In this document: positions 29,825-37,576 of the stretch, one piece after another
Numbering within the stretch: position 1 is the stretch's first letter
Layout: every line of letters starts with the position of its first letter
From: Paenibacillus sp. SYP-B4298
Lineage (GTDB): Bacteria > Bacillota > Bacilli > Paenibacillales > Paenibacillaceae
Direction of reading: 5' to 3'
Assembly (NCBI RefSeq): GCF_027627475.1
Contig: NZ_CP115484.1
Location: forward strand, 6,056,501-6,120,500
Length of the DNA: 64,000 nt
The notes under the pieces: generated by a model
What the model saw: only the letters and a program-made list of their open reading frames with translations
Database searches by the model: none
Told to the model about the DNA's origin: nothing
Translations under genes and position numbers: made by a program

Positions 29825-29868
29825 CAAGCCTTCGCTGTTGCTCCTGTGGAGTGTCGGCGAAGGTTTTT
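29825..29868 (+). terminator. Terminator, copy 2 of a repeated sequence
   Basis: CCTTCGC (29829-29835) and GCGAAGG (29857-29863) close the same hairpin as at 26053-26098, followed by TTTTTGT. The copies differ by one base inside the hairpin. Confidence 0.75.
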
Positions 29869-29973
29869 GTCGTTGTTTAGCAGCCCATGATTAGAAAGCC
29901 ATACGCCTTGACCGTCATCTGCGTGACAAAAATCACAGTATCGACAGACCAAACCAGGTATGATATATCTAAT

Positions 29974-29993
29974 ATATACCCATACAGGTATAT
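29974..29993 (+). promoter_or_regulatory. CsoR/CstR-like operator 1
   Basis: ATATACCCATACAGGTATAT is a near-perfect inverted repeat (ATATACC/GGTATAT) just before the ribosome site of the CoA-disulfide reductase gene. It shares the ATACC-n6-GGTAT core with two sites upstream of the TauE gene. This pattern fits operators of the persulfide sensor CstR and the related CsoR. Confidence 0.65.
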
Positions 29994-30012
29994 GTAAAAG
30001 GAGGAGCGAGAC

Positions 30013-31656
30013 ATGGCGAAGAAAATTTTGATAGTGGGCGGCGTAGCGGGTGGAGCATCGGCGGCGGCCCGATTGCGCAGGCTCGATGAGCAGGCGGAAA
30101 TCATTATGTTCGAGCGGGGTGAATATATCTCCTATGCCAACTGCGGGTTGCCTTACCATATTGGCGGCTCGATTAAGGAGCGCTCCAAGCTGCTGGTGCA
30201 GACGCCGGCGGCGATGAAGGCTCGCTTTCGGATTGACGTTCGCACATCAAGTGAAGTGACGGCAGTAGACCCGTCTGCCAAGGTCGTTACGGTTCATAGC
30301 GCGGATCGCGGTGTGTATCAGGAAAGCTATGACGCGCTCATTCTGTCTCCCGGCGCACGCCCGGTTAAGCCGCCGATTCCCGGGATCAACAGGGAGTCTA
30401 TCTATTCACTTCGTACCATCCCGGACATGGATCGCATCAAGGAGGTCGTTGAGCGCCACGATTCGAAACGGGCAGTCATCATCGGCGGCGGCTTCATCGG
30501 TGTCGAGATGGCGGAAAATCTGCGCGAGCGGGGGCTGGAGGTGGTGCTGGTCGAGGCGGGGACGCAGATACTATCTGTCTTCGATGCAGAGATGGCGGCA
30601 TATGGCGAGCAGGAGCTCATTACTCATGGCGTGGAGGTAGTGACGGGCGATGGGGTTCGTGCCTTTCATCAGCAGGGGCAAGGCATCGAGGTGGAGCTGG
30701 AGAGCGGGCGGACGGTGGCCTGTGATCTGGTTGTGCTGGCGATCGGTGTTCAGCCGGACACAGCATTCCTCCAGCCTTCTGGCATAGAGCTGGGGCCGCG
30801 GGGCCATATTATTGTTAATGAACATATGCAGACCAGCATGGCGGATATATACGCTGTTGGAGATGCGGTGGAGACGACGAATCTGGCAGGCGAACGCGCC
30901 GCTGTACCTCTGGCTGGTCCTGCAAACAAGCAGGGACGAATCGCCGCCGATCATCTATGCGGACTGGACAGCGCCTACAAGGGGACGCAGGGCACGGCTG
31001 TGCTGCGCATCTTCGGCCAGACCGGAGCGGCGACCGGGCAGAATGAGCGTCTGCTGAAGAAGCTTGGGCTGCCCTATCACGCCATACACCTCCATCCTGC
31101 CTCTCATGCCGGATACTACCCGGGCGCATCGCCAATCTCGCTCAAATTGCTGTTCGATGAGACCGGTAATATTCTCGGTGCGCAAGCCTTTGGCTCTGAT
31201 GGCGTAGACAAGCGAATCGATGTGATCGCGACCGTTCAGCGGCTCAGTGGGACAGTATATGATCTGGCCGAACTGGAGCTATGCTACGCGCCGCCGTATT
31301 CCTCGGCCAAAGATCCGGTCAACATGGCCGGTTATGTAGCGGGAAATGTGCTGAGCGGACGGATGAAGGTGAGTACAGATGGGGAATGGGCAGGGCGTGA
31401 GGATGCAGTGCTGCTGGACGTCAGAACGGACACCGAGTATGCTGCAGGGCATCTTGAGGGCGCCTTGCATATCCCGGTGGATGAGTTGCGTGATCGAATG
31501 GGAGAACTGGATGCAAGCAAGGAATTGTATGTGTATTGCGCGGTTGGCATCAGGGGCTATATCGCTTGCCGCATTCTGGCTCAACATGGCTTCACAGCCT
31601 ACAATGTGACTGGCGGATACCGTACCAGTAAGATGAACGGCCGCTTCCATTCATAA
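30013..31656 (+). CDS. CoA-disulfide reductase/persulfide reductase fused to a rhodanese domain (CoADR-RHD)
   Basis: The 547-residue flavoprotein reduces CoA disulfide or CoA persulfide with NAD(P)H, handling reactive sulfur. It has an FAD-binding start KILIVGGVAGGASAAARLRR and the single active Cys44 in YANCGLPYHIGG. An NAD(P)H motif follows (VIIGGGFIGVEMAENL), then a dimerisation domain with CYAPPYSSAKDPVNMAGY. The C-terminal rhodanese (about 455-547) has Cys509 in YCAVGIRGY. It heads the sulfur regulon, with AAAGGAGG before ATG 30013 and a CstR-like operator at 29974. Confidence 0.92.
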   Translation: MAKKILIVGGVAGGASAAARLRRLDEQAEIIMFERGEYISYANCGLPYHIGGSIKERSKLLVQTPAAMKARFRIDVRTSSEVTAVDPSAKVVTVHSADRGVYQESYDALILSPGARPVKPPIPGINRESIYSLRTIPDMDRIKEVVERHDSKRAVIIGGGFIGVEMAENLRERGLEVVLVEAGTQILSVFDAEMAAYGEQELITHGVEVVTGDGVRAFHQQGQGIEVELESGRTVACDLVVLAIGVQPDTAFLQPSGIELGPRGHIIVNEHMQTSMADIYAVGDAVETTNLAGERAAVPLAGPANKQGRIAADHLCGLDSAYKGTQGTAVLRIFGQTGAATGQNERLLKKLGLPYHAIHLHPASHAGYYPGASPISLKLLFDETGNILGAQAFGSDGVDKRIDVIATVQRLSGTVYDLAELELCYAPPYSSAKDPVNMAGYVAGNVLSGRMKVSTDGEWAGREDAVLLDVRTDTEYAAGHLEGALHIPVDELRDRMGELDASKELYVYCAVGIRGYIACRILAQHGFTAYNVTGGYRTSKMNGRFHS

Positions 31657-31859
31657 TCGGTAGGGAGTAAAAGGCCGTGCAAGCTACCCTCGTCGCAGCA
31701 GACAGACATGGCAACTGGCTTAGCCCGGTCTGGATGCTGGATTGCCGAAGGATCGCTGTTGCATGCGCAAGCTCCGGCGATGGCGGCGTGGATTCCTCTC
31801 GCCAGATGTTGATTCAGAAAAATATTGACGACCGCGCCATAATTGATTATAGTATTAAC
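31657..31859. other. Intergenic region without a recognised gene
   Basis: About 200 bases between the reductase stop and the paired operators. Short open frames exist on both strands, but none has a ribosome site or a recognisable product. It may include a promoter near the operators. Confidence 0.3.
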
Positions 31860-31875
31860 ATACCTATACGGGTAT
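31860..31875 (+). promoter_or_regulatory. CsoR/CstR-like operator 2
   Basis: ATACCTATACGGGTAT has the ATACC/GGTAT half-sites of the other two operators and lies 76 bases before operator 3. Confidence 0.6.
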
Positions 31876-31950
31876 ATGGATGCGAAGTGGGGCATACGAT
31901 TCATAACGTATTTGGTTAGAAGCAGTGCCCCTCTTTTTTTTATCTCCAAC

Positions 31951-31966
31951 ATACCCTATAGGGTAT
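31951..31966 (+). promoter_or_regulatory. CsoR/CstR-like operator 3, perfect palindrome
   Basis: ATACCCTATAGGGTAT is a perfect 16-base palindrome just before the TauE gene. It is the best of the three copies and probably overlaps the promoter of the transport-rhodanese operon. Confidence 0.75.
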
Positions 31967-31989
31967 AAAGGCGAAGGGAAGAAGACATT

Positions 31990-32769
31990 ATGGATTATGC
32001 GTGGATCATCACCTTGTTCGCCATCGGTTTTGTGGGCTCGCTCATCTCCGGCATGGTGGGCATCGGCGGTTCAATCATTAAATATCCGATGCTGCTGTAC
32101 ATCCCGCCGGCTTTGGGGTTTGTGGCGTTTAGCGCCCAGGAGGTATCGGCGATCAGCGCGGTGCAGGTGTTTTTCGCTACCTTGGCCGGGATGTTTGCGT
32201 TCCGCAAGGGAGGTTACATTAACAAGCAGTTGGTGCTGTCCATGGGGGTTGCGATTGTAATTGGCAGCTTCACAGGCGGCTACGGCTCGAAGTTTATGAG
32301 CGATGACACGATTAACATCGTGTACGCCGTCCTTGCGCTTATCGCGGGAATTATGATGTTCCTGCCCAAGAAGGGGGATGAGGAAGGGGACTACACCAAG
32401 CTGACGTTCAACAGGCCATTAGCGGCTGCCTCGGCTGCGCTCATTGGTATATTGTCTGGAATCGTCGGCGCGGCGGGCGCCTTCATCACCGTTCCAGTGA
32501 TGCTAGTGCTGCTCCGCATACCGACACGGGTAGCGATTGCGTCCTCCCTGGCGATTACGTTTATCTCCTCCATCGGGTCGACAGCGGGCAAGCTAATGGG
32601 AGGGCATATGCTGCTGATCCCGTCTGTGGTGATGGTTGTCGCCAGTACAGTGGCTGCTCCAATCGGGGCGATGATTAGCAAGAAGCTGAATGCGAAGGTG
32701 CTGCAATGGATGTTAGCGGTGCTTATCGTGGCGACAGTCATTAAGATATGGATTGATATTTTAGTGTAG
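31990..32769 (+). CDS. TauE/SafE-family sulfite/anion exporter
   Basis: The 259-residue membrane protein has about eight hydrophobic segments. Two TauE/SafE motifs are seen, GSLISGMVGIGGSIIKYPMLL (residues 16-36) and a second repeat, GILSGIVGAAGAFITVPVM. It probably exports sulfite or another product of persulfide oxidation. It lies 24 bases after a perfect CstR-like operator and upstream of rhodanese genes, which supports the sulfur role. Confidence 0.85.
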   Translation: MDYAWIITLFAIGFVGSLISGMVGIGGSIIKYPMLLYIPPALGFVAFSAQEVSAISAVQVFFATLAGMFAFRKGGYINKQLVLSMGVAIVIGSFTGGYGSKFMSDDTINIVYAVLALIAGIMMFLPKKGDEEGDYTKLTFNRPLAAASAALIGILSGIVGAAGAFITVPVMLVLLRIPTRVAIASSLAITFISSIGSTAGKLMGGHMLLIPSVVMVVASTVAAPIGAMISKKLNAKVLQWMLAVLIVATVIKIWIDILV

Positions 32770-32772
32770 GGC

Positions 32773-32905
32773 GTGTCTGAAAACTCTGAACGGAACAGAT
32801 CTGGCCGAATTTCGTTCCAGGCAAGGCGCTTTTTCGCAGGCGTACCGGGGGTGCGCCTGCGAAAAAGCAACGCAGCATGGGGCGAAAAGGCGGGGAGAGA
32901 AGTTT
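32773..32905 (+). repeat. MITE-like palindromic repeat, copy 1 (truncated)
   Basis: From GTGTCTGAAAACTC the sequence matches, with about 85 percent agreement by eye, the reverse complement of 33905-34064, including GGCCGAAT, GTTCCAGGCAAGGCGC and GCAACGCAGCATGG. Its middle is an arm pair (CGCAGGCG...CGCCTGCG). The right end, with the second terminal repeat, is missing. Confidence 0.75.
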
Positions 32906-32936
32906 GCATACACGCTATCTAGGGAGGCGACAGGGT

Positions 32937-33269
32937 ATGGCTGCAACGGTGAGGCTGCAACTGCCATTTGAAGTGAAGGACAGATTGCAACGAGGGGAAC
33001 GATTCATCCTGCTTGATGTTCGGGAACAGGAGGAGTGGGAATATGACGGTCATATTCCACAGGCTACCCATATCCCGCTGGGCGAATTGGAGACGCGGCA
33101 TCATGAACTGGACAGCAAGGAGGAGATTGTCGTGGTCTGCCGCAGCGGGGGACGCAGCGGCAGAGCCTGTGAATATCTGGCTTCGCTCGGCTACAGAGTC
33201 ATCAACATGCCGGGCGGAATGACGGCCTGGCAAGGGCCGATACAATACGGAGGCGGCAGCGAAGCTTGA
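32937..33269 (+). CDS. Single-domain rhodanese (sulfurtransferase)
   Basis: The 110-residue protein carries persulfide sulfur on Cys68 in VVVCRSGGRSG and has the usual FILLDVREQEEWEYDGHIPQA and NMPGGMTAW segments. The start is ATG 32937 after GGGAGG; the earlier in-frame start lies in the MITE-like repeat. It probably moves sulfane sulfur between the TusA proteins and the dioxygenase encoded downstream. Confidence 0.88.
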   Translation: MAATVRLQLPFEVKDRLQRGERFILLDVREQEEWEYDGHIPQATHIPLGELETRHHELDSKEEIVVVCRSGGRSGRACEYLASLGYRVINMPGGMTAWQGPIQYGGGSEA

Positions 33270-33323
33270 ACCATGCTCCAGAGCATCGGTGAGCACAGAA
33301 CAAAATGAGGAGGATGCAGTGCT

Positions 33324-33896
33324 ATGAGTTCAGTCAAGGTGAATCGCACACTGGAATGTGAGGGACTGGCATGTCCTTTGCCTGTAGTACGCACGAAGAA
33401 AGCGATGGAGGAGCTTCATACAGGGGAAGTGCTGGAGGTACGGGCAACGGACAAAGGCTCCATCGCCGACCTGCAGAGCTGGGCCAAGCGCACCGGCCAT
33501 CAGTATATTGGTCTGAAGGAGGAGGGGGATGTGCTATGTCATTATATTCGTAAAGCCGACCCCTCGGAGGTAAAGGCGGAGATACGCTATCCACATACGA
33601 TGACGATGGAGGAGCTGCTGAGCTGTCGCCAGGCTGGAGAGCCGATCCACATTATTGATGTGCGAGAGCCGGCGGAATATGCCTTCGGCCACTTGCCGGG
33701 AGCGGTTTCGATTCCGGCAGGGGAGCTGGAGCAGCGTCTTAAGGAGCTTAATCCGCTTCAAACCTATGCGGTCGTATGTCGAACGGGCAATCGCAGCGAT
33801 GCGGCCTGCCAACTGCTGGCGGCTGGCGGCTTCACTCAAGTACGCAATGTATTGCCGGGAATGCTGGACTGGACGGGGGAGCAGGAGGAGGCTTGA
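33324..33896 (+). CDS. TusA-rhodanese fusion sulfur carrier
   Basis: The 190-residue protein joins a TusA domain (residues 1-78; Cys17 in GLACPLPVVRTKKA) to a rhodanese domain (about 90-190; IIDVREPAEYAFGHLPGA, Cys152 in VVCRTGNRSD). TusA relays persulfide sulfur and the rhodanese loads or unloads it, so the fusion can pass sulfur internally. The arrangement resembles CstA of staphylococci, which adds a further domain. It follows the single rhodanese by 54 bases. Confidence 0.88.
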   Translation: MSSVKVNRTLECEGLACPLPVVRTKKAMEELHTGEVLEVRATDKGSIADLQSWAKRTGHQYIGLKEEGDVLCHYIRKADPSEVKAEIRYPHTMTMEELLSCRQAGEPIHIIDVREPAEYAFGHLPGAVSIPAGELEQRLKELNPLQTYAVVCRTGNRSDAACQLLAAGGFTQVRNVLPGMLDWTGEQEEA

Positions 33897-33904
33897 ATTA
33901 GGTC

Positions 33905-34064
33905 GTGTCTGAACATCCGTTCAAGGTCATCTCTCACCGCATTTTTGCTCCATGCTGCGTTGCCTTTTTCTTGACGTACCCTGGTACGCCCGCAAAAAAG
34001 CGCCTTGCCTGGAACGAACATTCGGCCAGATCTGATCCGTTCCGTTCAGAGTGTTCAGACAGCC
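33905..34064 (-). repeat. MITE-like palindromic repeat, copy 2 (complete, inverted to copy 1)
   Basis: The element begins GTGTCTGAACATCCGTTCA and ends TGAACGG-like sequence followed by GTGTTCAGACAGCC, so its ends are imperfect inverted repeats (GTCTGAACA/TGTTCAGAC). It contains no gene. With copy 1 in the opposite direction at 32773-32905 it brackets the rhodanese and TusA-rhodanese genes. Such non-coding elements are moved by a transposase supplied elsewhere. Confidence 0.75.
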
Positions 34065-34125
34065 CTAAGCAAGCTAGCTCAATGACCAAGGGAAGCAGAT
34101 GACCAATAATGGGAGGTATTGCGGA

Positions 34126-35271
34126 ATGAAGACAGAACTTGTGCAAGCGATGAGTGCGCGGGAGGCAGCGGCTATAGTATTGCAGAAGCAGCCATTGTTC
34201 GTACTGGATGTACGAAATGAGGAGGGCTATAGCGACTGGAGAATTGAAGGAGACAGCGTCACTAGTGTCAACATCCCGTACTTTGATCTGCTGGATGATA
34301 TTGCGCCGGCATTAGAGAGGCTGCCGGAGGCGGGCCGCGTGCTGGTCGTGTGTGCGAAGGAAGGCTCCTCCATTATGGTAGCAGAGCAACTGGCTGAGGC
34401 TGGTCGAGGCGATGTCTTCTATCTGGCCGGCGGCATGAGGGCATGGAGCGAGCATCTGGAGCCGGTCAAGGTAGCGGAGTTGTCGGGTGGCGGAGAGCTG
34501 TACCAGTTCGTGCGGGTCGGCAAGGGCTGCCTGTCCTATGCCGTTATCGCCGATGGCGAGGCGGCCTTCATCGATGCTACGCGCATGGTCGACCAGTATG
34601 AGCAATTTTTGGAGAGCAAGGGCGTCAAGCTGGTGCACACCATCGATACCCATCTGCATGCGGATCATATCTCTGGCGGCAGGCTGCTTGCTGAGCGGCA
34701 CGGTGCGGTGTATCATCTGCCGCCGAAGGATGCAGGCGAAGTTACCTTTTCGTATGAGCCGTTGACTGAGGGCAAGGATATCTACGTCGGCAGCCAGACC
34801 ATTGAGGTGCAGCCGCTCTATTCGCCGGGGCATACGATTGGCTCGACCTCATTTATCGTGGATCAGCGCTATCTGCTCTCTGGAGATATTTTATTCGTAG
34901 CGTCAATTGGACGGCCCGATCTGGCAGGCTTGGCAGAGGACTGGGTCGGTGATCTGCGGCAGACGCTGTATCATCGCTATAGAGAGCTGTCAGAGGAGCT
35001 GATTGTGCTGCCAGCCCATTTTGGCCAACACACAGAGCTGGGCGAGGGAGGACTGGTTGCTGCACGTCTTGGCGATCTCTACCGTAACAATCCGGGTCTC
35101 AACATACAGGATGAACAGGAGTTCCGGCACACCGTAACCGGCCAGCTCCCGCCACAGCCGAATGCTTATCAAGACATTCGCCAGACCAATATGGGACGGC
35201 TTACGCCATCAGCAGACGAGCAGCGCGAGATGGAGATTGGCCCGAACCGCTGTGCGGTGCATGACAAATAA
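34126..35271 (+). CDS. Persulfide dioxygenase-type protein: N-terminal rhodanese plus metallo-beta-lactamase domain (CstB-like)
   Basis: The 381-residue protein starts with a rhodanese domain (about 5-110; Cys76 in VVCAKEGSS). A metallo-beta-lactamase domain follows with [11 protein letters not shown] (His176, His178, Asp180, His181), [15 protein letters not shown] and [14 protein letters not shown], the ETHE1-type iron site that oxidises persulfides to sulfite or thiosulfate. The domain order is the reverse of Staphylococcus CstB, where the hydrolase-fold domain comes first. ATG 34126 follows GGGAGG at 34111-34116; the ATG at 34099 has no site. Confidence 0.88.
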   Translation: MKTELVQAMSAREAAAIVLQKQPLFVLDVRNEEGYSDWRIEGDSVTSVNIPYFDLLDDIAPALERLPEAGRVLVVCAKEGSSIMVAEQLAEAGRGDVFYLAGGMRAWSEHLEPVKVAELSGGGELYQFVRVGKGCLSYAVIADGEAAFIDATRMVDQYEQFLESKGVKLVHTIDTHLHADHISGGRLLAERHGAVYHLPPKDAGEVTFSYEPLTEGKDIYVGSQTIEVQPLYSPGHTIGSTSFIVDQRYLLSGDILFVASIGRPDLAGLAEDWVGDLRQTLYHRYRELSEELIVLPAHFGQHTELGEGGLVAARLGDLYRNNPGLNIQDEQEFRHTVTGQLPPQPNAYQDIRQTNMGRLTPSADEQREMEIGPNRCAVHDK

Positions 35272-35316
35272 GCAGGACAAATAAGAAGGAAAAAAGAAGC
35301 TGGAGGAATGAAGATA

Positions 35317-35544
35317 ATGAAAAGTGATCTCGTATTGGATGCAACCGGGCTTGCATGCCCGATGCCGATTGTGAAAACCAAGAAAGCAATCGATACGCTG
35401 GCCTCGGGTCAAACGCTGGAAGTGAGGGCGACGGACAAGGGGGCGCAGAGCGATCTGACCGCTTGGGCGCGCAGCACGGGGCATGAGCTGCTGCAGTCCA
35501 CGGAGGATAATGGAATCTACACGTTCTGGATCAAGAAAAAGTAG
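35317..35544 (+). CDS. TusA-family sulfur carrier protein
   Basis: The 75-residue protein has the TusA active segment GLACPMPIVKTKKAID with Cys14, and the LEVRATDKGAQSDLTAWAR segment shared with the fusion protein upstream. GGAGG at 35302-35306 selects ATG 35317 rather than 35308. It carries persulfide sulfur between the enzymes of this regulon. A possible terminator (GGGAA...TTCCC, about 35583-35609) follows. Confidence 0.88.
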   Translation: MKSDLVLDATGLACPMPIVKTKKAIDTLASGQTLEVRATDKGAQSDLTAWARSTGHELLQSTEDNGIYTFWIKKK

Positions 35545-35651
35545 ACCGACAGGCGAAGGCTATGGCTTAGGCTAATGGACAAGGGGAAGGGCGCTTGCAG
35601 CCGTTCCCTTTCAACCTATACGCATCATCATAAATACGAGGAGGAAGCAAA

Positions 35652-36020
35652 ATGGAAAGCTTGATCCCTATTGCTATTGCTGTGTTGTTCATAGCATTCA
35701 TCTATACGAGGCTGGCTCCGGTCAAAGGGCTGCGCACACTCGGGAGCGCAGAGTTCAAGAAGCAGTTGAACCAGCATCCCAAGAAGGCGCTGATTGATGT
35801 GCGCGAGCCAGGAGAATTCCGGGCAGGCAGCATTCGCGGGGCAGTCAACATTCCGTTGTCGCAGCTAGGAGCCCGCTGGTCAGAGATTCCGCGGGATCAG
35901 AGCGTCTACCTGTTCTGTCAGAGCGGTGTGAGGAGTCGCCAGGCAGCCCGTGTACTGAGCAAGCACGGATTTACTGACCTGACGCATCTGCAGGGCGGCT
36001 ACATCAGTTGGGAGCACTAG
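35652..36020 (+). CDS. Membrane-anchored rhodanese
   Basis: The 122-residue protein has one N-terminal membrane helix (IPIAIAVLFIAFIYTRL, residues 5-21) and a cytoplasmic rhodanese domain with ALIDVREPGEFRAGSIRGA and Cys89 in FCQSGVRSRQAA. The anchor may keep sulfur transfer near the TauE exporter. GAGGAGG precedes the ATG. It is the last gene of the sulfur cluster. Confidence 0.88.
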   Translation: MESLIPIAIAVLFIAFIYTRLAPVKGLRTLGSAEFKKQLNQHPKKALIDVREPGEFRAGSIRGAVNIPLSQLGARWSEIPRDQSVYLFCQSGVRSRQAARVLSKHGFTDLTHLQGGYISWEH

Positions 36021-36185
36021 ATGCGACGTGGATAGAAAGCCATGCAAAACGATAAGGCTAGAAGGATGACAGGGGCGGCACTGGGAGCCCGTCAACGAGG
36101 CGCGATGAAAAACAAACAGTAGCTTCCAGCTCCCCCTGTGGGTGTCACTTAGGATCGTTGCTATGAGGCTCCCTTGACATCACGA

Positions 36186-36731
36186 TTATATCAGATCATG
36201 CTCGCCCTCTTTATAGATGCTGATCAGTACCCGCGCCGTGCTGTCCCCGATATTGCGAACAAGATGTGGGGTACACGCATTCCAACTGAACGAATCTCCA
36301 GCCTCCAGCTCCACCGCATCCTCTCCCTGCTCCGCGAAGATTCGTCCCTCCAGCACCAGGTGCACCTCTTCTCCTTCATGAGCATGTGGTTCCAGTCCTG
36401 TACTGGCACCCGGCGGAATGTCCACCAGCACCATCGAGACATTCTTCGTCTTCCCCAGATGGGATACCTTGAGCTGATCAGAGCCACTGGTGGTATGCTG
36501 ACGCTCGGCAACACGGACGATGCTCATCCGATCCTCTTTTTTAAGCAACAGATAAGCTAGCGGAACCTTCAAGGCCGCCGCGATATTTTCCAATGTAGCA
36601 ATGGAAGGCGAGGTTTTATTATTTTCAACCTGGCTCATAAAGCCTTGTGACAATCCAGTCTCTTCACATATTTGAGCGATGGTAATATTTTTACGCTTAC
36701 GAATCGTGCGAATGGTGGAACCTATATCCAT
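36186..36731 (-). CDS. XRE-family transcriptional regulator with cupin sensor domain
   Basis: The 181-residue regulator has an N-terminal helix-turn-helix (GSTIRTIRKRKNITIAQICEETGLSQGFMSQVENNKTSPSI, residues 4-44) and a C-terminal cupin_2 domain (HAHEGEEVHLVLEGRIF, then LEAGDSFSWNACTPH) that binds a small ligand or metal. It is divergent from the esterase gene, and two ATATT-n3-AATAT palindromes lie between them. It probably represses that operon and itself. Confidence 0.88.
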   Translation of the reverse strand: MDIGSTIRTIRKRKNITIAQICEETGLSQGFMSQVENNKTSPSIATLENIAAALKVPLAYLLLKKEDRMSIVRVAERQHTTSGSDQLKVSHLGKTKNVSMVLVDIPPGASTGLEPHAHEGEEVHLVLEGRIFAEQGEDAVELEAGDSFSWNACTPHLVRNIGDSTARVLISIYKEGEHDLI

Positions 36732-36780
36732 AGCAAGCTCACCTCTAACCCATTATATTGATAAAACAAAACTTAATTTG

Positions 36781-36835
36781 ATATTAACAATATTTTTGTT
36801 GACGTGCTAGTGCCTGAAGTGTATATTAGCAATAT
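36781..36835 (+). promoter_or_regulatory. Promoter of the esterase gene with two operator-like palindromes
   Basis: TTGACG (36799-36804), 17 bases and TATATT (36822-36827) make a good sigma-A promoter. ATATTAACAATAT (36781-36793) lies just upstream of the -35, and ATATTAGCAATAT (36823-36835) overlaps the -10, 42 bases apart, about four helical turns. Both are perfect ATATT-n3-AATAT palindromes, likely bound by the XRE-cupin regulator. Confidence 0.65.
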
Positions 36836-36891
36836 AAATATTATTTCTTTATAAATAATAATTCGGTGAATACACGAAGGGAGCGCTCGAC

Positions 36892-37551
36892 ATGAAGGAA
36901 GCCGCTTATCTATACAACGTCCAGTTGCCCGCCCGCATGCATCCCGGGCAGAAATATCCTGTCCTCTTCACTCTCCATGGCAAAGGCTCGAATGAGAGTA
37001 ATATGTATGGACTTGTCGAGGAATTGCAGGAGCATTTCATCATCATCGGCATTCGCGGCAACCTGGTTCTAGGCAATGGGTATCAATATTATGATCTGAA
37101 GAGCCTGGGCAATCCGATTCGTGAGCAGTTCGACCAGGCCATGACCAAGCTGGAGCAATTCATGGAGCAGATCACACAGGAATATCCGATTGATGAAGGG
37201 CGACGGTATGTTCTGGGCTTTAGCCAAGGGGCCATTCTTGCGATGTCCTTGGCGCTGGTGATGGGAGACAGGCTCAAGGGCATCGTTGCTCTGAACGGCT
37301 ATGTCCCGGAATTCGTCAAGACAGAATACAGCCTGCGCAGTACAGAAGAGGTGTCAGTGTTCATTTCGCACGGACAATTCGATCCGATCTTCCCGGTCGA
37401 GATCGGACATCAGAATGCCGATTATTTCAACTCGCGGACGTCCAGAGTGACGTTTCACCTCTATCCAAGCGAGCATACGGTATCGTCGGACAATCAGCGC
37501 GATGTCATACAGTGGCTAAGTGCGGACGCCGGGCTGCAGCAGCAGATTTAA
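36892..37551 (+). CDS. Alpha/beta hydrolase, phospholipase/carboxylesterase type
   Basis: The 219-residue protein has an oxyanion segment LHGKGSNESN, the nucleophile Ser111 in GFSQG, a likely Asp in GQFDPIFP and a His in PSEHTVS, the order of the YtpP/carboxylesterase (abhydrolase_2) group. The substrate is unknown. It is the first gene of a pair with the dioxygenase that follows 25 bases later. In Bacillus mhq-type loci a hydrolase of this kind accompanies ring-cleaving dioxygenases, so an aromatic or quinone-related role is possible. Confidence 0.82.
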   Translation: MKEAAYLYNVQLPARMHPGQKYPVLFTLHGKGSNESNMYGLVEELQEHFIIIGIRGNLVLGNGYQYYDLKSLGNPIREQFDQAMTKLEQFMEQITQEYPIDEGRRYVLGFSQGAILAMSLALVMGDRLKGIVALNGYVPEFVKTEYSLRSTEEVSVFISHGQFDPIFPVEIGHQNADYFNSRTSRVTFHLYPSEHTVSSDNQRDVIQWLSADAGLQQQI

Positions 37552-37576
37552 AATCATGACAAGGAGTGATACGATT

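Noticed and set aside
30013-31656. NADH oxidase call for the flavoprotein
   Set aside because: The C-terminal rhodanese domain and the sulfur gene context fit a CoA-disulfide/persulfide reductase fusion better.
31677-31919. 80-codon frame between the reductase and TauE genes, considered as a missing CstR-type repressor
   Set aside because: It has no ribosome site, no Cys-x-Cys pattern or helical sensor features, and it overlaps operator 2. No CsoR/CstR gene is present in the window.
36174-36560. 128-codon plus-strand frame opposite the XRE-cupin regulator
   Set aside because: The minus-strand gene has clear helix-turn-helix and cupin motifs; the plus frame is its shadow.
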